NCBI GenBank assembly: GCA_023079485.1
Contig: CM041084.1
Location: forward strand, 131,018,792-131,082,791
Length of the DNA stretch: 64,000 bases
Direction of reading: 5' to 3'
From: Archilochus colubris
Lineage: Eukaryota; Chordata; Aves; Apodiformes; Trochilidae
In this document: in pieces, positions 1 through 12,600 of the stretch
Position numbering within the stretch: position 1 is the stretch's first letter
Layout: each line of letters begins with the position of its first letter
Translations under genes and position numbers: made by a program
The notes under the pieces: generated by a model
The model's input: only the letters and a program-made list of their open reading frames with translations
Told to the model about the DNA's origin: nothing
The model's database searches: none

Positions 1-353
1 GTTAATGAATTTATTTAACCATTGCTATGCATTTTATGTATTGACTGATACAATAAACATCTCTAGAAATAAGCTTGTAAATATTACTGACATCCAAACT
101 ATAACTAGTAAGGAATTACTAGCTATTGTAAGCATTTACTAGCTATTGTAAGCATACTCCTATCTCCTTAAGAACTAGAATGTATCCTTCCTTTTTTTAA
201 ATTCAAAACCAGAACTGAAACTGTCAAGACAGGTTATAGCAGTGTCCTAAGACAAATAGGTAACATTTTATCCCTAAGAAAACAAACTAAAACAGAGGAA
301 AAAACAAAGCCAGAGTTAATTGACATTCATGCATGCATTTTACTCAGACTTGC
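1..353 (-). other. UBR5 intron 38, 5' part
   Basis: AT-rich intron running off the window edge. It holds an exact 20-base tandem duplication (116-135 and 136-155). Nothing else is recognisable. Confidence 0.85.
116..155. repeat. 20-bp exact tandem duplication
   Basis: The unit TTACTAGCTATTGTAAGCAT occurs twice with no gap or mismatch. It looks like a recent local duplication. Confidence 0.95.
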
Positions 354-611
354 CTGCTGGGGCTGATGTACTAGAAGGAGCAGTGCTTGTAGTTCTCTGG
401 TTTTGGGTATTACGTACAGCCCATTGCATGGAGCGGGGAGCTTGGGCAGCACCATTGGCATGTGAGCTGTTTGTGGTTCGTTCCAGAGGCTCATCAAGCA
501 TGAAGGTTTCCTGCTCTATGTCATCACTCTGACTGCTGCTGCTATCAGAGTCACTGGAATCATTTGATTGAGAGTCATCTTCAGAAAAAAATGCTGGAAC
601 ACTGCTAGCTC
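354..611 (-). CDS. UBR5: UBR5 exon 38 (residues 1653-1738), last exon in window, GC splice donor
   Basis: The longest exon seen (258 bases). Encodes [20 protein letters not shown], then [20 protein letters not shown] and a Ser/Thr/Pro/Ala-rich tail ending SSTSAPA plus one base. The expected continuation in human UBR5, from memory, is Ala, which fits a donor at AGCAG|GCAAGT. That makes it a third GC donor. Exon 39 is outside the window, so the junction cannot be confirmed. Acceptor TAATAG|GA. Confidence 0.92.
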
Positions 612-3600
612 CTATTAAGAAAATAAGCAATAGAGAGTAACAGACAATGGCACTTGTGTGCAGTTGTACACATATTATATCAGCATTGTAAACTTTTTTC
701 ATGAGAACAAACTACATGTACTAAAAAGGTTCAAGAACCATTACTGAAAAGCTTTAATAAATTATCCTTATATATAATGTATATACTGCTAATCTTCCAT
801 AGGTTTCATGAAAAAGAGTAAGATTATTTACATTTTAAAAGACAAGAAATCATTTGAATTAAAAATTCTTTATTCATTATGGTCCCCAGGCAATGAATTC
901 TAAATATTATGCTTCCAAACTGGACAGCAGAGCAGTTGCTTTTAAAAACCCTTAAAGTGACTGGTCAGGTTTCACACTTTGTTTTAAAGCATATCTAACT
1001 CCTACATTAAAAGTGAGTGAAAAGATTTCATTTCACTTCACAAGAGTGTAAGGTAACATCTGGCTAACACAGGCAGAAGCTCCATAAGAGCAAAACAGGC
1101 TGCACCTAAGTGCATCTCCTCATCCAAAAAGTCTGCATAGTACCTTACCATAAAAGTAAGGAAAAGCAAAGGAAAAAGCAGAAATGTGAGGAAGGGTAGA
1201 GGTGGGAGAGAAGAAGCTGGATGAAGAAAAAAAATTAAAGGGAAAATAAGTTTACAGGGATATTGTTACAGGTATTTGTGAAAGATGTTTAAAATGAGAA
1301 AAAGTGATTTTTATTCTGTCCAATCTAGCTGTGAAGTAACTTCTCTTGTTTAAAATATATGGCCCTGTGGTGAGCTGGATGGAGGCCAGATCCAAAGACA
1401 ACAGTATTTTTTAGGTGAAGCCAGTTCTGCCCTTGTTAAAGCCATACTCAATCACTAACACATTTCCTTTCCTGAACAACTTAATCCTAATATCTCAATT
1501 TTAACAGCTAAATTAAACACAAGGTGATGTGGCATACCTGCTTCTGACCCAGCAGTAGCTGCAGTGACAACACTTCTGCGGCCACTGGCATTGTCCTGAT
1601 TACTGTGGTTACTCTCACTGTCACTTTCTGTTTCAGCAGCAGCTAGCAAATCCAATTCCATATCACTGCCTAGAAAAACAACATTAGAAACATCTCGTGT
1701 TTAAAAAGAGAAAAAAACAGAGTAACTTTCATGACTCATCTAAGACACATTAAACAAAATCTAGATCCTCTTACTGTGGCAGAAGTTAAGATTTGCAGGG
1801 AGAGGTCATAAAAGCCATGCACACATGCAGCAACACTTGGAGCATAGTTTTCTATTTTCCAGCAATTAACAACCATCTCTATCAGTATTGCATATGTACA
1901 TTCAACACACACACACACACTGAAAATTAAGACTTTAAGTTTCAATTAACTGGATGTTGTTTCAAAATAATATCTAAGGAATACCCAAAAACTTAAAACA
2001 TGAATAGAACTAACACTTTTTAATTATTAAAAAAAAAAAAAGGTTTGAGAATCAAATATTCTGCATACTCAACAAGCAAATAAACAGATTTCATGTACTG
2101 TAAATAGGTTGACTGTATACACAAGGTACAGTCAGAAAGAGAAGATGGTAAAATTTTTTAAATCATAGCTTTGGGCCATCTTATCCCAAACTACTAATAC
2201 AAGTCATATTAATGTCAAGAATTTTCATACACAATGCAGTAATTTTGTCTATAATATACTGAACTGCAATTTAGTAAGTTGTGATAGGTTTGAAAATGGC
2301 TCACCATCATTCAGATTCCTTTGGAAAACATATCTACCATAACCACTATTCTCACATCAGCCATACAACAGGTAGGTATTTTTTCAGTCCTTCAAACAGT
2401 TTATGTCAACAATAATTTAGAATAGCAAATACAAAAAGCAAAATAGATACTACTGACCAAGCATGTAACATTTGTTTGGTGGGCTTTTTTGTTTGTTTTT
2501 AATGGTGGTGGTGGGGTTTTGTTTGATTGTTTGGATTTTTTTTTCCTTTGTTATCCTAATAGTTTCTCCTTTGGCAGAGCAAAAAAATGGTAACATAGTC
2601 GCCTGCTATGAGTTATCTAATAATGTTACCCATGTCCTTTTGGAATCAGTGTAGTCTTGACAACTGGATTCTCTCTACTCATGCAAGGCTCTCAAATCAT
2701 TATCACTGATCCTGAAGATGCCTTTTAGTTTCTCATGCACAGGTTTTTCATCCAAGATGTAATGTGCATGATGTACATTATACGTACCATCTTCATCATG
2801 TTCATCATGCTGTCCTTCTGCTTCAGCATTTTCTTCACCATGTTCTTCCTGTTCATCATGATGGTCTTCTTCACCAGCTACCCCCTCAACCACCTCAACC
2901 TGTACAAAGCATTGTAATTTTATACTTGAATATCTTTCCCATCAGAGATAACCTACATATTTTCAAAAACTCAGTACAAAATTCGATTTAAAAACTTAGA
3001 AATAAAAAAGCCCTTATCTACAAAGGATGACCTCACAACAGAATTTACACGAGCAGAAAATTAACTTAAAGCCACTGTAGTTATATATGGTTGTACAATC
3101 CACAATGTGAAGGAGAAAAATCAGGTCCAGAAGTAAAACACAGCCTTGTACATTAGATTTTAATGCTCAGAGGGTAAAACTTACTGTAAAGCCTAGAATT
3201 AGCTTATAAACACTGAAGAGCAACCGTCCTGACAAAAGACCCTGTAGTTCTCCAACAGGACTTGAGTAATAGCAAACATGCTGAAAGATTTAAGTGTCTT
3301 AAGGGGGAGTTACAGCGTAAGGTTGCATTTAAGGGAAGTCACATATGTATTTATTAGTATCTAAATCATACTAGAGTTCTGTTGAATTCAAGACACTTCG
3401 TATACTCTGAAATGACTAAGTGTTACTGAATACAAAACAATGATTAAAAAGTCCTGATAGAACAAAATGCTTATGGCACACTAGGACTTCATGAAGTACC
3501 TCTCAATATCTTTTGCAAATCAGTGGACTTGATACATGGATTTCTAGTTCAGATGTTTAAGCATGTGCTACTACATTAGGTGCTATACTGAGAAGAAAGA

Positions 3601-6600
3601 AAAAAAACCAAAAAAAATAAATAAAGAAAACTGACCTCTTCCACATCTGCTGAAACGATATCATCTTGTTCTTCATCCCTGCCACGAACTGGCTGTGACT
3701 GGCTGATTCGTCTTTGCTGAGGATTCCTTATGATGTAGGATGACTGAGATTGACTAGAACTGTTTTAAAAAGGGAAAGGAGGAAAAAAAAAAAGAGGAAA
3801 AAAAAATAAAACAAACACATAAGAACAAAAATTATTTAGGCCTCTGGACATCAATGTGTCAGTAGGACTGTCTGTAGAAGAAGCCTCACCATACTTCTGT
3901 TAATAAAATACAACAATGACTCAAAACAAAATCACCTTTAACAAGTCCTTGAAATGAACAAATAGTGAGCTTTAAAAAATTTTACCTGCTAGACTGGTCA
4001 GATGATGGTCTGGGTGGCAGAGGCTCCACAGAAAACAATTCCTCACTTCCCTGCATGGCATCTATACTAGTGCTAGCAAGAGTAAAGGGTGCTGTAGGAC
4101 GTGCAATTCCCATCCTGACTGGAATAATTAGAGATTCTGCTACATTGCACAACTCTTCAACAGCATAGGGCAGTAGTGCCTGGAACACACGTTTACATTT
4201 TCCAATTGGCTGTGGAATAAAATTGCTAGGGAAAAAATATGGAAAAATAAGGGTCAAATATGACTTTTCATTAAAAAAAAAAAAAAAGGTAATATCAACT
4301 TTTTTTAGAATGTCAAGACTATTATCTTTAACTGATATATAAATTTGTGTATAAAGAAAAAATATGCACAGCTATTCAAGTCAGTTTAAAACATTTTTCA
4401 GTAATTTGAGACAAAGGCTAGACATCTAAAATCTATTATAGACAACCAACCATAGACTGTAATTAACATGTTAAAAAACTTGCTTCCAAAAATACTAACA
4501 GTTTAAACATAAAGCTTCAATATGAACATGCAAGTTAAACAAGTGTTGCATTAAAAAGAAACATGGTATTCTAGCAGCTACTCTGTAATCTTGAAGTTTC
4601 CTCCTTTCTACACACTGCTGCTTACAGCCACACATTAATTCAGATGTTTCCCACACTATTGTTTGCTATCAACTATTCTATTAAAAGAATAAATTAAAAA
4701 ACCAAAACCACCACAACCAACACACACACACCACCACTTACTTTTTCTTTTTGGAGGAAGCCATTTCTACACTAAGAATGACAAACACTCTTGCTACAGA
4801 ACGCAGGAATCTCATTGTAACAGCAATAGCTTCTTCTCTGCGTCCTGGTGCATACTTGTTTTGCAATTCCTTTACCAGAGTACCCAGCAAAGTATCTAAG
4901 AGCTGTAGAAACAGTTCATTACAACCTAATAATGAAGTGTCATTTAGAAGCATGGAAAAAGACAGATTAAGGTCCAAAAGGAGACCACAGTCATAACAGT
5001 AGAAATTCACAAAAACATAACTAACTTGAAGTTACTTTTGAATTAGACTCCAAATATATCACCTGAGGTAATCTAATATTACTTTTACTCAGAAAATCTA
5101 TGTCAAACACTTACCAGAATGTCTGCTGTACACTTGACAATAAGGCAGTGTGTAAAACAGTCCAAGCGAATGGTTCCACTTTGCTGATTAAGATAAACTT
5201 GTTCTTCAGGCAGAAGATGACCTATCCTACTGCTTGCACTAAGACTTGGAAAAAACAAAAACAAACAAAATAATTTTATGTAAGTCAGCAGGTCTCAAAC
5301 ATAAGATCCAGCTTTACATTGACATCTATTTGTAGATACACACGGGTCTTTATTTTCTTGGGAGCCAAACATGATCATTGACTTCAGCGCATTCCAGTCT
5401 TGCAAAACGCGTTCCAAAGCAAGCTGGGCAAATCGAGGAGGTTCTAGATCATGATCAGGCATATCAGAATCTAAAATACACAAATAAAAAAATAAATTAA
5501 TAAATTAATAAATACATACACCAAAGCAATATAAGAGAGAGAGGGTGAAATATGGAATTTGTCACACGTTTCACTGAAACACCTCTTACCTTCAGGATTT
5601 GCAGTTTTACGATTACGGTCTTCCCTAATTCTAGGTGGTCTGTACTGGCAGTGTTCCACAGTTTGCCTGGCAACTGTCTGTACTAAAAACAGCAGCAGAT
5701 GTTCTCCCCTGTGATGAAAAATGAATTAGTGGAGATGTATCACATATTTTAAAACAATAAAAATTACTCTGCCATAGGCACTGCAAATATGAACTTGCCT
5801 GCTATTTGGCATGGTAACAAGATTTGTGGTGGTGAGCAGGCGGTAAAGGAGATCGAGGCGAGCAGACTTCTGTCCTGCTATTAGTGTTTTACATTTGCAC
5901 TTTTCCCAGCAATCACAGTAGGCTGTGGGAGATGTTCGTTTGAGCCTACAAGAAACAGAAAATGAGAGCTGCAAAAGTGTTCAGTAATATAGCATGTATT
6001 TTCTACACAGGCTGATGGTTTTAGTGCACACGTTAAGATTCCTACTAGAGTTTTTTGTTTATTATAACACCAAGATGCCAAATCCTAGTTTAAAAGAGAA
6101 ATGCAGAGTTTAAATGTGGCAACTGCTGTTCTTGTTTCCTACAATGATTTCAAAAGGGCAGTTTCATTACAAAACTTTCATACTGCCTTAGTAAAATTCC
6201 CACAAGACCATTTGTTCTTCCCAAAAACAGCCTCCAGCCAAAAAAGTTTGAAATACTCAATGACATGCAGCAAAATCTCATCAACTATTATAGTGATGAG
6301 AATATCCTTATAATTACATCTGTTAGGCTTATTACAGCTAATCTATTAATTCTGTAACATTTATATCCTGCATCAGCAGCACAAGCCATCCACAACTTCA
6401 AACCTTTGCTCAGGCTGATCAGAGACATCTTGACTGTTCATTTTACTGCTTGCTCACTTTTCCCTTTATTAGAGTTGATCTTAGAAATTAATATGCTACA
6501 CTTCTTTCTGAAAGTTTACAAGAATGATCTGTTATCAGGATTCACTGACTTTCAGAAAACTTCTGGAGGCACTCGGAACAAAAACATGGTATCACTTGGA

Positions 6601-9600
6601 TATATTTGCCTTAGAATAGTAAGCACTTGGGAGGGTGTTACTCACTCATTTACTCTAAATTCTATGAAGTGAAAAGAACAACACTGCTTCAGATTACTCT
6701 TTTAATTCTGATCCATAAAATACATTTTACAGAGCAGAAGATATTTTAAGTATTCTACTAATCTTCTGTTTTGTAGTACCTGAACACTTCAACCAAGGAG
6801 AAAAACCTATTAACTATCAATAAATAGTGATTTATTGATCACCACAAATAGTGATTTATTTACAAGAAACACACTACTTACTTGCAGTCATGTCCTTTGT
6901 GACAGACCCTTGCACATTCTGTGCAACAACAAAGAGATTCCAGCAGGCCACATGTTCGGCATTCAAATATATCCTAAAAAAAAAGCACCATAATATTATG
7001 CATACTTTTTTCCTTACAGTACTTGCCATTTCAGGTTACAATGAAATTGCTCTTGTTCAAGCCAATGCCTTCACTTAGAAGTAAATAAGTTCCAGAAAGT
7101 AAGACTCTGTTTTTAGTTAGAATATTCAGTGTTTTCAAAGAGCTGTTTCCATGAAAATTTTTGCCAAAGCTACCCAAAGGGGAAAAGCCACACCTATAAA
7201 CAGCCATATCCTGACCAACAGAAGCCCCTTTGAGAGTACAAAGCAATTAGGGGAGGCAGTAACAATACCAGACTTTAAAGCTACAGCAAATCAAAACAAT
7301 ATAACTTCTAAATTATTAAAGTTACATTAGTGGACTAACACAACACATGATTGAAACTCATTCATATTTACTTAAAAAGAGAAAAAATAAATTTAAAAAA
7401 GGCTTACTTGGTTAATATGTTCTGCACCAGTCCATGTAAAACTGCATGTATCATTACAACACAAAACATACAAGGGAGAGTCATCTGGATTTGTACCAGA
7501 AGGACAAACCATTCCCATAAATACATCATCTTCTTTTTCACTAGAAGTTGCCTCAGCTAAAAGAACAACAGAACACCAGTGTTAAAAACAATCCCCCCAA
7601 AATAACAAAAACCCATTAAACAGAACCCATACTTGACAGACATTTGCAATTACAGAATCCTGTAGCGAATTAGAAGTCTGAATAAAGTCTTTGTTACAAT
7701 TGAGAAAGCTTTCTGCTTGTCACATTACAGGTACTTCTTATAGAAGCTGCTACAAATCCCTGGCCCAAAAGTACAACCACCAACTCTTCTCCAGTTTTGA
7801 ATTCACTGGTATTTTAATCAATTCAGTGGATTACCCTATTGAAAGATTAAATCATTTATGGGCCATATTCTTGTAAAGAACACACAGTCCTACAGATCTT
7901 TGTCACATCACAGTTCTAATCTGCTGAAATTTGTTCTGAAATTCAACTTTGCACATTTCTCTTAAACAATGACATACCAACATGAAAAGAGAGCCACAAA
8001 ACATGTGTCTACCTTAGCATACTGGTTTATCATATTGGTTTTTTTCCAATTTCAAGAAATAAGTTTCAGGTGATACCTTTGTGCACCTGAAAAACGGTAC
8101 CTTAATCCACTGATGTTTGTAAAGCAATGAAATGCTAAAAAGACTGAAAAAACACAAAACCAGTAATATTCATAGAACTCTATCGTAATATACACACCAC
8201 AAAAGAGGAAGACACTCCATAATAGCAAGATTTCCAAACCATACAGCAACACAGTGTTTTTTCGAAGGAGGTGTTTACCACTACCACCAGAAAAGCACTG
8301 TTCATAATGAACTGGCACACAAGTCAGACTACAGAAGGAACCACATGCTAATAATTAATGGAACTGGTGTACCTTTAGCAATTTTCTGTGCAGTTTCTAA
8401 AATTGTAATTGCTGCAGGATATGCCCGACCACTGACTGCTGACATAAATGGTGTCATGCCTCTTGCATCCCTAAGAAAAATCAAGAGATAAGTTTAAACA
8501 CACTGTTGAGGTTTTTTTTGTTACAACAGGAGAGGTAGGAAACAAAAAAATGAAAACTTAGCACTGCAACTCATGTGCAATAGAAAAAGCACAGACTGAT
8601 AAGGACTCTTATTTATTTTACTTCTGTGAAAAAGACCTAATTTTAAGGTACAGCAGGATGCAAACCCAGCTATAATAGTCTAACATTCTCCATTTTAACA
8701 AACACAATTTTAAATAACATTTTAAAAACAAGGCTTCTATGTAATGAATTTTCAGTGATACAACATTACAAAGGATAGTGAAAATTCGTATGAAAATCCT
8801 TACTTGGCTGACAGCAATTCCCGAAGATAAGGTTGTAAAACAACACTGTCACACAGTAATTTCAGTATGAAGTGAGCATTTGCCTTCCGATCCTTTGATT
8901 CCACAACAGATGGCTCAGTCGAAGGACCTGTAATGAAAAAATAAAAAAAATGCAGAGAAACAATTTTTCTTCAAAGATTAAAAGCAAATAATTTAATGTT
9001 CCACTGGGGTGATTCAGCAGTAGGTTGACTATTCAGTTGTTTGCCAGTCTCAGCAACATTTAACTGAAGTACTGTAAATTTCAGTTCCAAATTGCATTCT
9101 GAAATAGAGACAGTAATCCCAATTTCATACTGATTACCATAGTTTTTGCCATTCCCCAGGTAAAAATTGTTTCTACATAAAACACAGCATGGGGCTTCAT
9201 GTATGTTTTGCACACTTGTGAAATTCTGCTTCAATCCAATCTTCAGCTGATAAGAGGCTTTTTCATACGCAGAATGTCTGTGCAAGCAGAGACAGCTTTT
9301 GAGATAATTTTCCTTCTAAAACATAATCATATAAGCAGCATGTCCTCACCTGGTATCGTGGAGGTGCTAGGTCCTTGGCCGGTGCCAGTCGCTGCTGTGG
9401 TAAGAGATCCCACAGCGGGGGCCAGGATAAAATCAATGTCACCATCTTTTAGTAAACAGAACAGCAGGATGTATATCAATACATAAAAACATCCCTAACA
9501 ACATGCTCTTTCTGCAATGTCTAACACACTGTAGGTGCTCTGTATTTAATGGGTACTCTTTCCTACAAACAGCTCAATTCCTGTTTTAGTAATGTAACTC

Positions 9601-12600
9601 AACATTACAAAACACACTTCAGAGGTTTGACAGCAGTGTTAGAAAAACAAATACCACAAGATTACAGCTTTTAAGTCTTCAGTAAACTTTTAGAGCAAAT
9701 CTTCCTACCTCTATGGTGTTAGCTATTCTAGTCTCATGCTAAAATCTAAGTGATTCACACTAAAAGCCACTGGTTCATTAATCTCCTGCTCCAGTCTAAT
9801 GTGATACATGAGCAGACTTACCCGGATCCATTGCAGGAGGATCTGGAACCCAGCTGGGAGGAGCTATTGGTGGAGACACCGGGTCCTGATGATCACTTGA
9901 TGAAGCACCAGCTTCATGTCTGCCCAACCCAGCAGCTCTCAAGGATCTTCTCATCATTTCCCTTAATCTCAAACTGAGGACAAAACCAAGATGAAAATAC
10001 CCTCACTTTCATTTATAATCAGAACATTTTAAAGCAGAATCTCATACTGAAAAAGGAAACTAAACTCTTCTTTATCTCCATTTTTCTCCAGCATAAAGAA
10101 GAATTAACAAAGAGGTATTTTTCATTCTTCTATTCTATTTTGTTGCAACAAAATACAACGACCTTGGAAGGAGAATCAGCCAGCAATGCATTCAGACAGC
10201 TCTCAGCCCAGAACACATCTCTAGTCACCACAGCACTGCCTCTTGCAGAAAGCAGTAGCTGATAGGCATTATTACCACTATTTAGCACTGCTTTTACCAC
10301 AAACTCATTGCTCAGTGTTAAGTTTGTGCAAAGATTTCTTCTTGTTGCTGCCATTTTTCAAAATCTAACTGCAAGAAGAGGTTAATGAAAGAATAAAAGT
10401 GTGGCTGGAAAAAAATTTTAAAGGAGTTAAAAAATTGAGGAAAACAATTTCAAGAAATTCTGTATCATCTTCCTAGAGGTGAGGGTGGTAGGAATAAGAA
10501 GCCAAGGAATCTGGTGTGATACAAAGAGGTACAAACATAAAGGTGGCTTTGATGTTTGTTTTTTTTACAACACTTCCTCATGAATAATGCTCGTACTGAA
10601 TGCATGAGGGAAGCTTTAACCCTTACCTTTATCCCCCACATAAAAAAGATCACTGTGATAAGGACTGTAGCTTGGGAAGGATAAAGACACTATTCCATGA
10701 CAATTGTTTCAACTATAGAGCCAAGTTAGAAGAAAACAATACTATGTTCTAATACAAAGTGCTCTGAACTAAGACTCAGTACAGATGCTGTCCAATTCCC
10801 TTGATGGGAGCACCACCCAGTTATCATCATGAAAAGAAGATGGACTTAAGTTGTGCCAGGGGAAGTTTAGGTTAGATATTAGAAAGAATTTCTTTACGGA
10901 AAGAGTGATCCGTCATTGGAATGGGCTGCCCACTGAAGTGGTGGATTCTCCGTCCCTGGAGATATTTAAAAAAAGACTGGATGTGGCACTCAGTGCCATG
11001 GTCTAGCAACCGCAACGGTGGTTCAAGGGTTGGACTCGATGATCTCTGAGGTCCCTTCCAACCCAGCCAATTCTATGATTCTATGATTCTATCATACATG
11101 TCCTCAGAAATCAGGATTCTGTCAGGATCAGAAACCTATCTTTTAGACCCACCTCAATACAAAAGACTCCCACTTATTGCTGAGGATAAAAAGAATTAGG
11201 TTCTTCCCCACCAGTGTTTCCTTGATCTCAGTATTATTTATCTGCAAAAGTGAGCACCCCTTGCAGAAATTATCCTAAAAGAATGAGTCTGGGCACTATC
11301 CTAGTACTTTCATGATACTTAATTTTCCTTAGCAAAAAACACTACAGTTTATTCACAAATTTTCTTTTCCCACAAGGAGAAGCATTTTCATTTAATAACC
11401 AAGAAGACAATGCCCCAACCTCAGAAAACAGAATTAGTTTAGAAATATCCCACCATAACTTTTCACACAAGAAAAGACTTCAAAACAACCCACTGGAGCT
11501 CTGGTTTGGTGCTTGAAGAAGTGAAATCTGACCTTAAATGACAGAGTCCACTCTTAAACTAGACTGACAAGGAATTCATAAGAGAGTGGTAATTAATATG
11601 GAAATTAGCACAGAGAAAACAACAAGAAAGTATTGGTCATGTTACCTTCTGCTGCTTGATGATCCTGCCCGATTTCCTGGGCCATTACTTGACACAACAG
11701 AGATTGCATTTGCAATAGCTTCCACAGCTGAGAGCCTTTCAGCAAAGGTGTTCCTCTCGGAGCGCTCTGCTTCTGAAAGATTAAGACAAGTGTTAGTGCC
11801 AGAACTTCACTTGAGAAAATGATAAGGAAGGAGTATAAAGTATGAAATGCCTCTAATCATAAAATGTTCCCTGAATAAATTTTTATTTTTTTTTTTTTTT
11901 AAGATTTAGAGGGAGAGAGTAAGTTCATATAGAAATTTTTATTTTGGACAAGCTCAACCATGATCTGGACTGGGTTTGGCTTCTAAAAGGCCAGCAAGGA
12001 AGGCACCAAGTCAAGGCACCAAAATTCCAGAACAAGCTTTTAATTTTCAGTAGCATCAAGGCACAAGGACCTATCACATAGCTGATTTCAGACACTTGCT
12101 GAGTCAAGGCTTCAAAAGTAATGACAACCAAATAAACCCAAAACATCACAGGCACACAGACACCACTCCCACCTTCACAATGAACAGCTATGAACAACAA
12201 TGCAAAGTTGTAGGCTTTTAAGATAGACATGCTACCTTATGAACATGCTTAGGAAAACTAACTGTGATGAGTACAATAAGGCAGCTCAATCAGTTTACCT
12301 CAGAAAGAATACGCATTTCTTCTAACATGGAAAACCCTAATCATAGCACCTAAAGGTTCCAGTCATCATGAGGACTGAACTGTGCCAGGTGCAACACAGA
12401 ATATAAAAAATTGCCTGGTTGTCAGTTACAGTACAACTTGAATGAAAGACCTAACGTAGATTTATTTATCTGCAAAATAAATACCCAGATAAATCAGTAA
12501 AGTCAGCTGTGCATCATTTGCAGAGAGTAACAGTCATTGCTTTTTTAGGAGTTACTGACAAAGATCACACAGTCACTGCAGAGCAAACTATGAATCACTA

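Noticed and set aside
340..702. Minus-strand frame of 120 codons starting MKKVYNAD
   Set aside because: Its first 30 or so codons are intron 37 sequence upstream of the TAATAG acceptor, and its last few codons are past the exon 38 donor. Only 354-611 is exon.
2735..2991. Plus-strand frames over exon 36 rich in Phe, Met, His and Val
   Set aside because: These are complement shadows of the acidic His-rich UBR5 exon 36 on the minus strand.
9199..9486. Plus-strand frame of 95 codons over exon 24
   Set aside because: Antisense shadow of exon 24 with no recognisable product.
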